NCBI GenBank assembly: GCA_027579435.1
Contig: JANBPK010001650.1
Location: 1 to 18,886, forward strand
Source: Candolleomyces eurysporus
Lineage: Eukaryota; Basidiomycota; Agaricomycetes; Agaricales; Psathyrellaceae
DNA length: 18,886 nucleotides
Direction: 5' to 3'
Shown here: positions 9,135 to 18,511 of the stretch, piece by piece
How positions within the stretch are numbered: position 1 is the stretch's first letter
Layout: every line of letters begins with the position of its first letter
The notes under the pieces: generated by a model
Databases searched by the model: none
What the model was told of the DNA's origin: nothing
What the model saw: the letters and a program-made list of their open reading frames with translations, nothing else
Translations under genes and position numbers: made by a program

Positions 9135-9944
9135 AGTGATCATAGCGGCGCCCTTCTGGCGCCAGTCCCCGACTCTCTTGTGATATACTCACAAAAGTTC
9201 GGCATCTAGCTCTTAGGGACCATGGGGCACTTAGTACCACTTAATATTCAGTCCGCTCGCTGACGCACTTGGGGGCCGTACTCAAAGATCGGGTTGGTCG
9301 ATTCGTGGTACAGTGAATCGAGGAGGGCAGAAATATTAACCAGAAGAGAATTGTAATTGAGAATAGCAAAGAGGGATGGCAACAGAGAACAAGTGCGCTG
9401 CCGCGATATTTGTAAATTGTTGCACCTGTGTGAAGTGGCCGATGCTTCACACGGCAAGGTCCGAGGCATTTTTGACTGGCTTTACTTTAACAATTCAACT
9501 TCCCCTTGCTGCCAGACCGTCGTGTTTAATGGATCGTCTTTCAATTAGTACGCATTTCAACATAAAAAGGAAATGAAAACCCACGAAACGTAAATCGCNA
9601 AAACAGCGGCCGCGTGATGGCTGCAGATGCCGGAAGCACCGTCTTGGCACTCGTCGACCCCCGTAGTACCCGAGTCAAAAATGCCTCGGAATTCCGTGAC
9701 AGAGTGAGAACACCCACAAGGAGGGCAATCCTACAGGTCAAGAATGCGGGGTACGACTTTCATCAACAAGCATAGAAGACTGGTACTGTATTGTCGCGAA
9801 GCAGAATGCAGGGACAGACCCTCGTTCCAGGATCCAGATCTTCACCTGGGTGGATCATGGGGTCAGGCATAAAAAACAGCTATTGCCCACGAGCCCAGTT
9901 TAGGATATCGACATCATTGAACCCTTCCACTCCGTGGAGTCGGG
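9135..9944. other. 810-bp segment absent from the matching psiB'-B3 spacer
   Basis: The B1-B2 spacer has about 810 bp where the psiB'-B3 spacer has only about 26 bp (13459-13484). It is therefore an insertion in one copy or a deletion in the other. I found no terminal inverted repeats, no clear target-site duplication and no transposase-like frame. Small inverted repeats are present (GGCGCC at 9147-9152 and 9158-9163; ACTCC-GT-GGAGT near 9929-9940). One base is ambiguous (9599). No gene is supported here. Confidence 0.55.
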
Positions 9945-10049
9945 GATGAGTCAGAAAGCAGCTTCCTGACCGTGTACTTTGCCACCCTCCCTTCATGATC
10001 CAAATTCTCTGAGATCATTGAACTTTGTTCAACCCCAACATTCCTCGAG
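9945..10049 (+). promoter_or_regulatory. 5' flank of B2, shared with B3
   Basis: About 105 bp before the B2 start match the bases before B3 (13485-13602), notably GATGAGTCAGAA at the left end and CATTGAACTTTGTTCAACCC close to the start. The start context GAGATGG has G at -3 and +4. No TATA box is visible. B1 lacks this flank, so B1 is probably driven differently. Confidence 0.5.
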
Positions 10050-12131
10050 ATGGAGTCAACAAATGAGGCACCGGCACCCTCCGACCCACCGCTGGCATCC
10101 CTCAAGGACCTTCCTCATGAATTGCTGCTCCAAATCGTCAACGAGCTGGACGACGCTGCTCTCTGTGCCCTCGGAAATACTTGCAAAGACCTTAACAACC
10201 TCATCTTTTCCTTGTTCTTCGACAAACACAGGATCACAGACCCTTTACAGGGATGGATATCGTGCTACAGGGCACCGGAGCACACATTACGCGCCATACG
10301 CTGCTCCCTCTCCACGAAAAACATCCGCAATATTCGTTATTATTTCAACAGGGGAATCGAGAAACTAGTGGAAGAGGTGGAGGATATACACGCGATCGTG
10401 AGGAGGACGGACGAGGTTACGGATTTCGGGGTGTACTTGGCAGACCCGGATGATTGGGCTCTGAGGGACGCGCCACGACTTGACGAAGCGCAGGTGCCTC
10501 GACTTACGTCGGAGGAGTGGACAAAGCTTTATGTTGGGCTTTTGACGACTACTCTGACCAATGGATGCAGGCGTATGCAGTTGTGTGGTGGGCGTTCATT
10601 TCTGAAGTACCTTCGCGACCGGGACCAATTGCAAACTACGGTTGAAAGCGTATCTGCAAGCCGAGGTCTATCTTCGACTCGGAGGGAGCGGATAATCGGT
10701 AATGAGACGACCCGTGAGTTTTCTTATCTAGTTGAGATGTCTGCGCTGACGTTCCTTGCGTTACAGGCTATTTCAACAGATCCTTTCACTATGTAAGCCC
10801 CTTCGCCCGTCCAAACCCAAACCCGCAGGTGGCTCAAAGTCACGGTGTCAAAAAGCTACCAGGTACGGGATTGCTGATCTAGCATTTTTCTTTGCTCTAT
10901 GACCTCTGACTCTTCTCGGTCTATCGCAGCAAATATCCCGCAAGATCTCGAAGGGAAGCTTGAAGATTTTCGAACGGCTCCATTTGTCGAAGATCAAAAG
11001 AACCGTTCACGGCTGCGGATATCTAAATGGTTTGAATTCTTCTCGAAGAAGAACAACGGTAGTACTCAAGTCGAAGCGACTATATCGTCTACCATGTCGC
11101 GCAATTCCAAGGCCTCTTCACCCGATTCAGACACCGGTCAGGCTCAAGACCTCACCAATCCTTCTTCACACTGGGCAAATGCCCCAGTGACACCCACTCG
11201 CAAAATAGGTCCTCCAGCGCCGAAGCTAGAGAGCCTCCTTCTGCACTCCGATATGTTGCTCGCAACTCCCTCCTTCCTAGACTGGACGAACCAACTTCTC
11301 TCCTGGTGTGCACCGACCCTCACACACCTTGAACTCCAATGCCCTGAAACGTTGAGCGGAATATGGTGTAAATTCTTCTCAGAAGTCAAGCTCCCTTCGC
11401 TCACCCGCTTCGAGATCACTTCGGGCCTGGTAGTAGGCCACACCCACATCCAGGGATCCGACGTCCTAGGCTTCCTCTCCAGGCATCCAAGTATTCAGAA
11501 GCTCTCCCTTTACGGGATACAAATGCCCACATGCTTTTACGACCTGCCGAAAGCTGGGACACCGATCCTTCCCAACCTAATAGAGATCAAAGTCCATCCC
11601 ATCTACATCCGATGGTTCCTGCGAGACAAAAAGCAATGCCCCAAACTCAAACAAGTCATTCTTCAGACGGAATACTACGCCAGCATGAACCCTATGTCCG
11701 CATACGACGCCCTAGACAGAGCACTCGAGGAACTCTTACCTCATTCACGCAAACTGAATGTCATCGGCTTCCGATTGACGAAAGACAACTACGAGCTCAA
11801 TTCCTGGCTCCGATCACACGTCGACGCAGGTCCAACCGCCAGTATCCTGTCCAAATTCATCGATACTAGAAGCCTAATAATCAACTCAGCGCATTGTGTC
11901 GATATTCTCAGTGATTGGAGGAGGAATCGTCTCGAACTAGTGGCGCAGTTCGCTGGATTGTTTCCGAATCTCGAGTATCTGAAGTTCCAAGACCAGCCAG
12001 GGTCACAGTATAATAGGCTCTACTATTCTCCGCCAGTGGTTAGAGCGCTCCGACGGCATAGCCCGCAAGTTAAGCAAGTGGAGATTAACCTTAATAGGAT
12101 AATAGATATTGAGCAGCCGGAGGACTCGTAG
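10050..12131 (+). CDS. F-box protein, subfamily B, copy 2 (B2)
   Basis: This is predicted to encode 653 residues from exons 10050-10713, 10767-10862 and 10930-12131. Introns are 53 and 67 bp (GTGAGT..ACAG and GTACGG..GCAG), both phase 1. The start is the first in-frame ATG after a TGA at 9996-9998, and it aligns with B3. The F-box is at about residues 18-60 (LKDLPHELLLQIVNELDD, NTCKDLNNLIFSLFF). The middle segment has KLVEEVEDIHAIVRR and EEWTKLYVGLLTTTLTNG. Exon 2 is a 32-codon symmetric mini-exon. The linker holds a basic stretch (RLRISKWFEFFSKKNN) absent from B1. The C-terminal LRR-like region has FLDWTNQLLSWCAPTLTHLE, FLSRHPSIQKLSLYG and FPNLEYLKFQDQPG. The role is inferred to be an SCF substrate adaptor; the basic stretch could serve nuclear import, but that is a guess. 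Confidence 0.86.
11045..11053 (+). repeat. (GAA)3 tract in B2 linker
   Basis: Three GAA units in exon 3, at the site where B3 has six. The tract encodes the lysines in the basic linker. Confidence 0.6.
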
Positions 12132-12472
12132 TTTTTGGATCATATGGGAAGTTCGTGGCGGCCCTGGTAGACGGTAGAATTGAACCATTATGTACAGTAA
12201 AAGCGGTTGGACTTGGCCAGTAACAAGACTACTTTGGCTCTGCGAATACTAGGAGAACGAATCGACAATCAACATCTTCTGCTAGCTTGGTACGATCTGA
12301 TACAGCTCGAAACATTTAACCGCAGTCGAATATTGGCTCGAACGACAATGAAAGTTATCTACTTAAACCCTGGTCGTAAAGTAATAAAGGGGTTTAGTAA
12401 TGAAGAAGAGAAGGATCTAATGGCTGTAGAGTATCAGGCTATACGACGGGGGTTCAGTTTAGACAATCGATA
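12132..12472 (+). repeat. B2 3' flank, duplicated after B3
   Basis: This non-coding flank matches 15688-16050 after B3 (for example GACTTGGCCAGTAACAAGAC and GGGGTTTAGTAATGAAGAAG in both). An open frame of 88 codons, starting at a TTG at 12207, is interrupted by several stops in the B3 copy, so I do not call it a gene. AATAAA at 12383-12388 is a possible polyadenylation signal. Confidence 0.7.
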
Positions 12473-12841
12473 GGAACGAACTCTCTGAACTTGACCAAAA
12501 TCTAGACACTCCCATTTTCTCAAGATGACCCCATCGAGAGCTCGAGACGAGGGATGTGTCAATCGCGTCGGCCACAATGATCGCCCACGTGTGTGTGCCC
12601 AAGCAACTCTCTTGACTCGCAAAGTGATATAGGGAGAAGATAGTGAGTTGAAGGGATAGGGAGAGGCCCAGAAAGTTTGCTGGTGGACGTCTATTTTACT
12701 ATTTTAATAAGGCGCAGTTTGAATCATCGTCCCTCTGTAGCCCTGGCGCCGACGCTTTCCCTCCTAACACCGTCCACTTGGTATCCTCGACTGGCAATGT
12801 CTCTTTCTTGCTGGAATATGGACCGCCAACGAACTAAAAAT
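12473..12841. other. spacer between B2 flank and relic psiB', no gene seen
   Basis: About 370 bp with no match to the other duplicated units that I can see and no convincing coding frame. It marks the junction between two duplicated blocks, and the missing body of psiB' was probably lost around here. Confidence 0.5.
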
Positions 12842-13125
12842 CAGCATTCTACCCAATTTCATCGATACAAAACGTCTGCGGATTAACGCAGCGTTTCAAC
12901 GTGTTCAGCTAATCAATCGAAGTCGTCTTGAGCTTTGCGCAGTTCGTTGGGTTATTTCCAAATCTCGATTATTTGGAGCTCCAAGACCAGCACAAGGTGC
13001 CATATAGCATGGAAGCTTACTATTATCCTATAACAGCGAAAGCTCTCCCATCACATCTTCCGCAGGTCAAGAAGGTAAAGACTGATATTGACACCCCAAC
13101 AGATATCAAGGAAATCATTTTGTAG
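12842..13125 (+). pseudogene. 3' relic of a B1-like F-box gene (psiB')
   Basis: This aligns with the last 280 bases of B1 (8511-8790), including the final words of the gene and the TAG stop (GATATCAAGGAAATC then TTTTGTAG). Everything upstream, including the F-box, is missing. A net loss of two bases near 12931-12940 shifts the frame, and two 3-base gains occur nearby. The DNA after the stop continues to match the B1 3' flank, so this is a truncated genomic copy and not a retrocopy. Confidence 0.85.
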
Positions 13126-13458
13126 AGTGGCACATGGACAGAGCGGGGATTCATACACACGCAGACGCGTAGCTCGTGCTTCAATAGCATACCTTCAAGC
13201 TCTCTTGTTCCCGTCTTACGCTATGAGTCCAACCGTCGTCGGTCCACGCGCTCAAAGATCACTCGTAGAAATTCTGCAAGCAACCACACGCCAGTAGCTT
13301 GCACGGTACCCATTCGCAACGAAAAAAAAAGCGTGGTTTCCTTCTGTGACGATGCATTCCTGCATTACTGTAGAACAGAAGGACTTGGACAAAGGTGCTC
13401 TCGAGCCTCGCGTTCCTTGTTTTGCGCGGCTGCGATGGCGCTTACAGCAGCGCCTAAC
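13126..13458 (+). repeat. flank of psiB', copy of B1 3' flank
   Basis: Direct copy of about 8791-9134. It differs by scattered substitutions and small indels; the AATAAA of the B1 flank is replaced here by a run of A. No gene is supported. Confidence 0.7.
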
Positions 13459-13462
13459 TGAC

Positions 13463-13480
13463 AGGCACAGCATGGTGCCT
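13463..13480. repeat. perfect 6-bp inverted repeat at the spacer breakpoint
   Basis: AGGCAC and GTGCCT flank a 6-base loop. The hairpin lies exactly where the 810-bp segment of the B1-B2 spacer is missing. Its short size means it may be chance. Confidence 0.35.
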
Positions 13481-13484
13481 GAGT

Positions 13485-13602
13485 GATGAGTCAGAAGGCA
13501 TCTTCCTGACCGCGTTCTTTTCCATCCCTCCCTTTGTGCTCCAACCCCACTCTTGATTTCTCTGAGACCATTGAACTTTGTTCAACCCCACCATTCCTCG
13601 AG
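13485..13602 (+). promoter_or_regulatory. 5' flank of B3, shared with B2
   Basis: This matches 9945-10049 before B2, including the block just upstream of the start, with a few extra bases in the middle. The shared flank suggests B2 and B3 are under similar control. No TATA box is visible. Confidence 0.5.
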
Positions 13603-15687
13603 ATGGAGTCAACGAATAACGCACCGACACCCTCCGACTCACCGCTGGCATCCCTCATGGACCTTCCTCATGAATTGCTGCTCCAAATTATCAAAGAGCT
13701 GGACGACGCTGCTCTCTGTGCCCTTGGAAGCACTCGCAAAGACCTCAACAACCTCATATTTCCCCTGTTCTTCGACAGACACAAGATCACCGACCCTTCA
13801 CAGGGATGGATATCGTGCTACAGGGCACCAGAGCACACGTTACGCGCCATACGCTGCTCCCTCTCCACGAAGAACATCCGCAATATCCATTATTATTTCA
13901 ACAAGGGGATCAAGACGCTAGTGGAAGAGGTGGAGGAGATGCACGCGATTGTGAGGAGGACGGACAAGGTTACGGATTTCAAGGTGTACTTGGTCGACCC
14001 AGATGATTGGGCTCTGGGGGGCGCGCCTGGACTTGACGAGGCGCAGGTGCCTCGACCTACGGCGGAGGAGTGGACAAAGCTTTATGTTGGGCTTTTGACA
14101 ACTTCTCTGACCAAGGGATGCAGGCGTGTGCAGTTGGGCGGTGGGCTTCCATTCTTGAAGTACCTTCGCGACCGGGACCAAGTGCAAACTACGGTTGAAA
14201 GCGTATCTGCAGGCGGAGGTCGATCTTTGAGGGAGCCGATTACGGGTGATAAGACGACCCGTGAGTTTTCTAATATCTAGTTTAGATGTCTGCGCTGACG
14301 TCCCTTGCGCTACAGGCTATTTCAATGGAACCTTTCACTATGTAAGCCCCTTCGCCAGTCGGGGCCCAAACCCGCAGGTGGCTCAAAGTCACGGTGTCAA
14401 AAAGCTACCAGGTACGCGATTGCTGATCTGGCATTTCGTTGCTCCATCACCTCTGACTGTCCTCGGTCTATCGCAGCAAACATTTCCCAAGATTTTGAAG
14501 GGAGGCTTGAAGATTCTCGAACGGCTCCAGTTGTCGAAGATACAAAGAAGCGTTCACGGCTGCGATTATCTAAATGGTTTGAATTCTTCTCGAAGAAGAA
14601 GAAGAAGAACGGTATTACTCAAGTCGAAGCGACTATATCGTCTACCATGTCGCACAACTTCAAGGCCCCTCCACCCGGGTCAGACCCCGGTCAGGTCGAA
14701 GACCTCGGCAATCCTTCTTCACACTGGGCAAATGCCCCCGCACCCACTCGCACGAGGGGTCCGCCTGTGCCGAAGCTAGAGAGCCTCCTTCTGCACTCCG
14801 ATATGTTGTTCGCAAGTCCCACCTTCCTGGACTGGACGAACCAACTTCTCTCCTGGTGCGCACCGACTCTCACACACCTTGAACTCCAATGCCCTCAAAC
14901 GTCAAGTGGAATATGGCGTAAATTCTTCTCAGAAGTCAAACTCCCTTTCCTAGCCCACTTCGATATCACTTGGGGCCTGGTAGTAGGTGACGCCCAGATC
15001 CAGGGATCCGACGTCCTAGGCTTCCTCTCCAGGCATCCAAGTATTCAGAAGCTCTCCCTTTACGGGATACAAGTTCCCGCATGCTTGTGTGACCTGCCGA
15101 AAGCTGGGAAACCGATCCTTCCCAACCTAACAGAGATCAAAGCCCATCCTATCTACATCCGATGGTTCCTGCGAGACAAAAAGCAATGTCCCAAGCTCAA
15201 ACAAGTCGTTCTCCAGACGGAATACTACGCCAGCATGAACCGTATGTTCGCATACGACGCTCTAGACAGAGCACTCGAAGAACTCTTACCTCGTTCACGC
15301 AAACTGAATGTCATCGGCTTCCGGTTCACGAACGACCACCACGAGCTCGATTCCTGGCTCCAATCGCACGTCGACGCAGGTCCAACCGCCAGTATCCTGT
15401 CCAAATTCATCGATACTACCAACCTATTAATCAGCTCAGCCTATTACGTCGATTTTCTCAGTGATTTGAGTCGGAGTCGTCTCGAGCTAATGGCGCAGTT
15501 CGTTGGATTGTTTCCGAATCTCGAGCATTTGAATTTCCAAGACCAGCCAGGGGCACAGTATACTAGGACGCACTATTCTCCGCCAGTGGTTAAAGCGCTC
15601 CGACGGCATAGTCCGCAAGTTAAGCGATTAGAAATTAACCTTGATAGGATAATAGATATCGCTGAGTTTGAGCAGCCGGAGGAGTAG
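13603..15687 (+). CDS. F-box protein, subfamily B, copy 3 (B3)
   Basis: This is predicted to encode 654 residues from exons 13603-14260, 14316-14411 and 14477-15687. Introns are 55 and 65 bp (GTGAGT..ACAG and GTACGC..GCAG), both phase 1, placed exactly as in B2. An in-frame ATG at 13534 would add 23 residues, but B2 has a stop in that stretch, so I use the ATG conserved in B2. The F-box is at about residues 18-60, with one change from the others: TCKDL reads TRKDL. The middle segment (TLVEEVEEMHAIVRR, EEWTKLYVGLLTTSLTKG), the symmetric 32-codon exon 2, the basic linker (LSKWFEFFSKKKKKN) and the LRR-like C-terminal region (FLSRHPSIQKLSLYG, FPNLEHLNFQDQPG) follow B2. It is likely an SCF adaptor; the substrate is unknown. 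Confidence 0.86.
14592..14609 (+). repeat. (GAA)6 microsatellite in B3 linker
   Basis: Six GAA units, against three in B2 at 11045-11053. It lengthens the lysine run of the basic linker to KKKKK without changing the frame. Confidence 0.7.
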
Positions 15688-16050
15688 TTTTTGGATAGTC
15701 CGGCAAACTCGTGGCGGCCCTGGTGGACGGTAGAATATTAGTACGTATACCTGTTGATTCTCTAGCATCATGTACAGTAAAAGCGGTCGGACTTGGCCAG
15801 TAACAAGACTACTTTGGCTATGAGAATAATATGAGAACGAATAAAAAATTAGCATCTTCTGCCAGCTTGGTAAGATCTGATACGGCTAGAAACATTTAAC
15901 CGCAGCTGAATATTGGCTCGAACGACAATGAACGTTAGCTACTTAAACCCTGGTCGAAATGGAATGAAGGGGTTTAGTAATGAAGAAGAGAAGGATCTAA
16001 TAGCTGTAGAGCATCAGGCTATACGACTTGGGCTCAATGTAGACAGCATC
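15688..16050 (+). repeat. B3 3' flank, copy of B2 3' flank
   Basis: Diverged copy of about 12132-12472. It ends shortly before the start of gene C, so the right edge of the duplicated B block lies near 16050. The remaining 76 bp to the gene C start are pyrimidine-rich and probably hold its 5' untranslated region. Confidence 0.7.
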
Positions 16051-16126
16051 TAACTCGCGTTCTTACTCCGCAGCTTCGTTCTCTTTCCCTCACTTTCACC
16101 ACTCAAGCGACGGCACATTCGGAGAG

Positions 16127-18043
16127 ATGTCCCCCGCTGGTTTCTTCGACTGCCCGACAGAAATCAGGGATGAGATCCTTTCATATCTCCCTTTCGACAA
16201 CCCCCCTACACTGCAAGGTCTCCAGCTAGGACTTACTTGCAAAACTCTTTACGAGATCTTGGGACCTGTGATAGCGAAGATACAAGCAGAGCGGCTGCTG
16301 GAAGCTGTCAAGATGTCCAACCTTCAAATACACAGGCTAGACCCCTCACCAGCGTCCCATTCTCGAGCTACACCACTGGAACTTAATTCGACAGACTACA
16401 ACTCCAGTTGGCGCTTAACCGATGAAGTATCCCGGTCATACAACGAAACAATCCATCGTCTTTTCCACCCGTCCAGAAACCCTGGCTCAGAGTGCGACTT
16501 TGGTATCACTTACCAGGTGGTGTACAAAGACCAATTCTCGGGTGTCGTCGAGGAGATGTGGTGTTTACACAGTCTGCTATCGCGATCACAACGGTTTCGG
16601 CGCATTCGCTTATACTTCCCAGGCCCCCGACTTCGAGCAGATATGGAAAAGATAGTGGGATGCCAGTGGTCGAGAGCATTCCTCAAACTCCTCGAAGTCT
16701 GCGCACAACAGCCAGGAATGGAAATCACGGTTACCGGTCCCGGTTCGAGTTGGATGTGCGGCCTTGCGAGATTCCAGCCTCTCAAGCCTCTCTTTGCTCA
16801 GGAAGGCTCGGTCCGCCCTAAACCATCGACCATTTTGTCTTCAATCTTATCTTCCCTCCGAAGATTTCGAAGGAAGCCTTCAAGCATGAACGCTACCCGA
16901 TCTCAGTCGGTTCTTCAACCAATCGGCTTCGTCTTCCCTTCGGAAACGTTCACTACAAGTCAGTTGTCCCTACTGCACTTGTCGGGTGGGGAAGGAGCGT
17001 TCAGTCCCTCGTATTATCCTTTCTTCCACCACCTAACCCTCCAGTCCTCCTCAACGCTAACGAGGTTGCATCTCAACATTTGCCATGTTCTGTCGGACGA
17101 TTGGCGAGTCATGTTGTCCTGTTGGAAATTTCCTCAACTGTCCCATTTCAGTATTCGGGAGTCAAAGATCCCGTTAACTGTTTTGATTTCATTCCTTCGG
17201 TGCCATCCCACCCTTACCAATGTCTACCTTTGGGTACATCAGGTCAATGTTCAATTGACTACTGCCCTCATCGACGAGGACTTTCTCCCAAATGTTCGCC
17301 AAATGGTCGCATCCCCCTCACTCCTCATCCCAATCCTTTCGTCCTGCACTTCCTCGTCTTCCAGACTTATGTTCGAGCTGCTACCAGCTTTGGGGCACTT
17401 GACCATTTCGCAAGAGCACGATTATCTCAACGGGTGCTCTGCAGCGCTCCAATTCGAGGACGTTTCGAAAGTGCTCTCACTAATCGCTACACGACGCTGC
17501 GACAGGAGCCTGCCAAAACTGCACACTTTGGCCATACGTACAATGTACCAAGCCCAAGCAGCTTTTGAAAGGTGGTTACGCGTTGTAACACTGCCGACCG
17601 ACAACTCCCCCTCTTCCTCCTTAGCAGCCTCCGCCTCTTTTCCGTCGATACCGAACCTCCCCCTTCGCGGCATATCAGAATTCCACATCTCTGCATATTC
17701 GTCTCCGCATTACGATGAAGCCATCAAATTCCGCTCGCTACTCACCATGAACGTGGATCTCAATCTCGTCGTGGACTTTGTTGTGCGCCTCTTCGGCCAT
17801 GGAGGGTCGACAGGCCTTAGGAAACTGGTCCTGAGCGATATATTCACCGGTTGTTCGAGCGTTCGAGTTGATATAGATGCTGGGGAGGTCGTTTGGCGAG
17901 AACTGGAGAGATCTTCACCTGCGATTGAACGGATCTGGGGAAGGTGTAGGGATTTGGAGGAGGTTCGGTTGTATGGGTTTGGAACCCACGACCTTGATGT
18001 GGAAGAGGTCTGGAAGAGGCCTACTGGGCCTCCGGGGCGTTAA
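16127..18043 (+). CDS. F-box protein, subfamily C, single exon
   Basis: This is an intronless frame of 638 codons. The F-box is at about residues 8-50 (DCPTEIRDEILSYLPFDN, LGLTCKTLYEILGPVI). Although the overall sequence is far from subfamily B, blocks occur in the same order: VVEEMWCLHSLLSRSQRF against LVEEVEEMHAIVRRTDKV, CQWSRAFLKLLEVC against EEWTKLYVGLLTTS, FLRCHPTLTNVYLW against FLSRHPSIQKLSLY, and LPNVRQMVASPSLL against LPNLTEIKAHPIYI. Between the middle segment and the LRR-like part is a basic linker (SSLRRFRRKPSSMN), in the place where B2 and B3 also carry a basic stretch. It is probably an SCF adaptor and a distant paralogue of B. Absence of introns is unlike B and could reflect retroposition or intron loss. 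The start is the first ATG after the shared flank, with G at -3. Confidence 0.87.
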   Translation: MSPAGFFDCPTEIRDEILSYLPFDNPPTLQGLQLGLTCKTLYEILGPVIAKIQAERLLEAVKMSNLQIHRLDPSPASHSRATPLELNSTDYNSSWRLTDEVSRSYNETIHRLFHPSRNPGSECDFGITYQVVYKDQFSGVVEEMWCLHSLLSRSQRFRRIRLYFPGPRLRADMEKIVGCQWSRAFLKLLEVCAQQPGMEITVTGPGSSWMCGLARFQPLKPLFAQEGSVRPKPSTILSSILSSLRRFRRKPSSMNATRSQSVLQPIGFVFPSETFTTSQLSLLHLSGGEGAFSPSYYPFFHHLTLQSSSTLTRLHLNICHVLSDDWRVMLSCWKFPQLSHFSIRESKIPLTVLISFLRCHPTLTNVYLWVHQVNVQLTTALIDEDFLPNVRQMVASPSLLIPILSSCTSSSSRLMFELLPALGHLTISQEHDYLNGCSAALQFEDVSKVLSLIATRRCDRSLPKLHTLAIRTMYQAQAAFERWLRVVTLPTDNSPSSSLAASASFPSIPNLPLRGISEFHISAYSSPHYDEAIKFRSLLTMNVDLNLVVDFVVRLFGHGGSTGLRKLVLSDIFTGCSSVRVDIDAGEVVWRELERSSPAIERIWGRCRDLEEVRLYGFGTHDLDVEEVWKRPTGPPGR

Positions 18044-18469
18044 GCGTCGGGAATAAGTTTTAGACTAAGTAAATACGTACGCATACATCAGCGAATTCTG
18101 TTTTACTGTAGTCCTGGATCTAGAAAAGGAATGATATGTCGTGATCAGGAACATGTCGCCCAACGTTGACCCTCCTGACCCCTCCAAGATCCATCGAGCG
18201 TCACTCCGTTAATAGCGGGTGCAACAGCCTATCCTCCCTTCCGACTTNCCCCCGCCCTCTGGCAGCGGGCCACCGTTGAGTCTTGACTGCTACCGATTGG
18301 TTAAATGGTTTCAACTTCTTGGAAGGTCATTGGCTCATCTGATTGCCAAGGTGATCTGCGTACGATGTGCTTCTTTCGGGCGTATTCGGTGTGGGCGCGT
18401 GTCTTGTTCTCTTGGTTTACCGTTCACAACCTTGTCAACTTTAAAGCTTCCCTGATGTACTAACACCCA
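18044..18469. other. spacer between gene C and the carboxylesterase gene
   Basis: About 425 bp with one ambiguous base (18248) and no recognisable gene. It must hold the gene C 3' end and the upstream promoter of the esterase gene. No match to the duplicated flanks of the F-box cluster was seen, so the cluster's duplicated DNA does not extend here. Confidence 0.5.
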
Positions 18470-18475
18470 TATAAA
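18470..18475 (+). promoter_or_regulatory. putative TATA box of the carboxylesterase gene
   Basis: TATAAA lies 37 bp before the ATG at 18512. If used, transcription would start just before the ATG, giving a very short 5' untranslated region. Confidence 0.5.
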
Positions 18476-18511
18476 CGGGCTATTTCCGTGGCCACGGTGT
18501 GTGCATCTGCC

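Noticed and set aside
9617..9775. 52-codon frame MAADAGSTVLALVDP... in the 810-bp spacer segment
   Set aside because: Short, unrecognised, adjacent to an ambiguous base and without a conserved copy to test it.
9135..9944. tRNA or other RNA gene in the gene-free spacer
   Set aside because: No tRNA-like A and B boxes or cloverleaf could be found by eye.
12207..12473. 88-codon open frame after B2, ending in a charged region (FSNEEEKDLMAVEYQAIRRG)
   Set aside because: It starts at a TTG, and the duplicated copy after B3 has at least three stops in the same frame, so conservation is of DNA and not of protein.
12842..13458. psiB' as a processed retrocopy
   Set aside because: It continues past the stop and the possible polyadenylation site into matching intergenic DNA, so it is a genomic duplicate.
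13534..13602. Longer B3 start at 13534
   Set aside because: The aligned B2 region contains an in-frame stop (9996-9998); the ATG at 13603 is shared.
16492..17568. Overlapping open frames of 109 and 162 codons inside gene C
   Set aside because: They are other-frame shadows of the 638-codon gene C, with no recognisable content.
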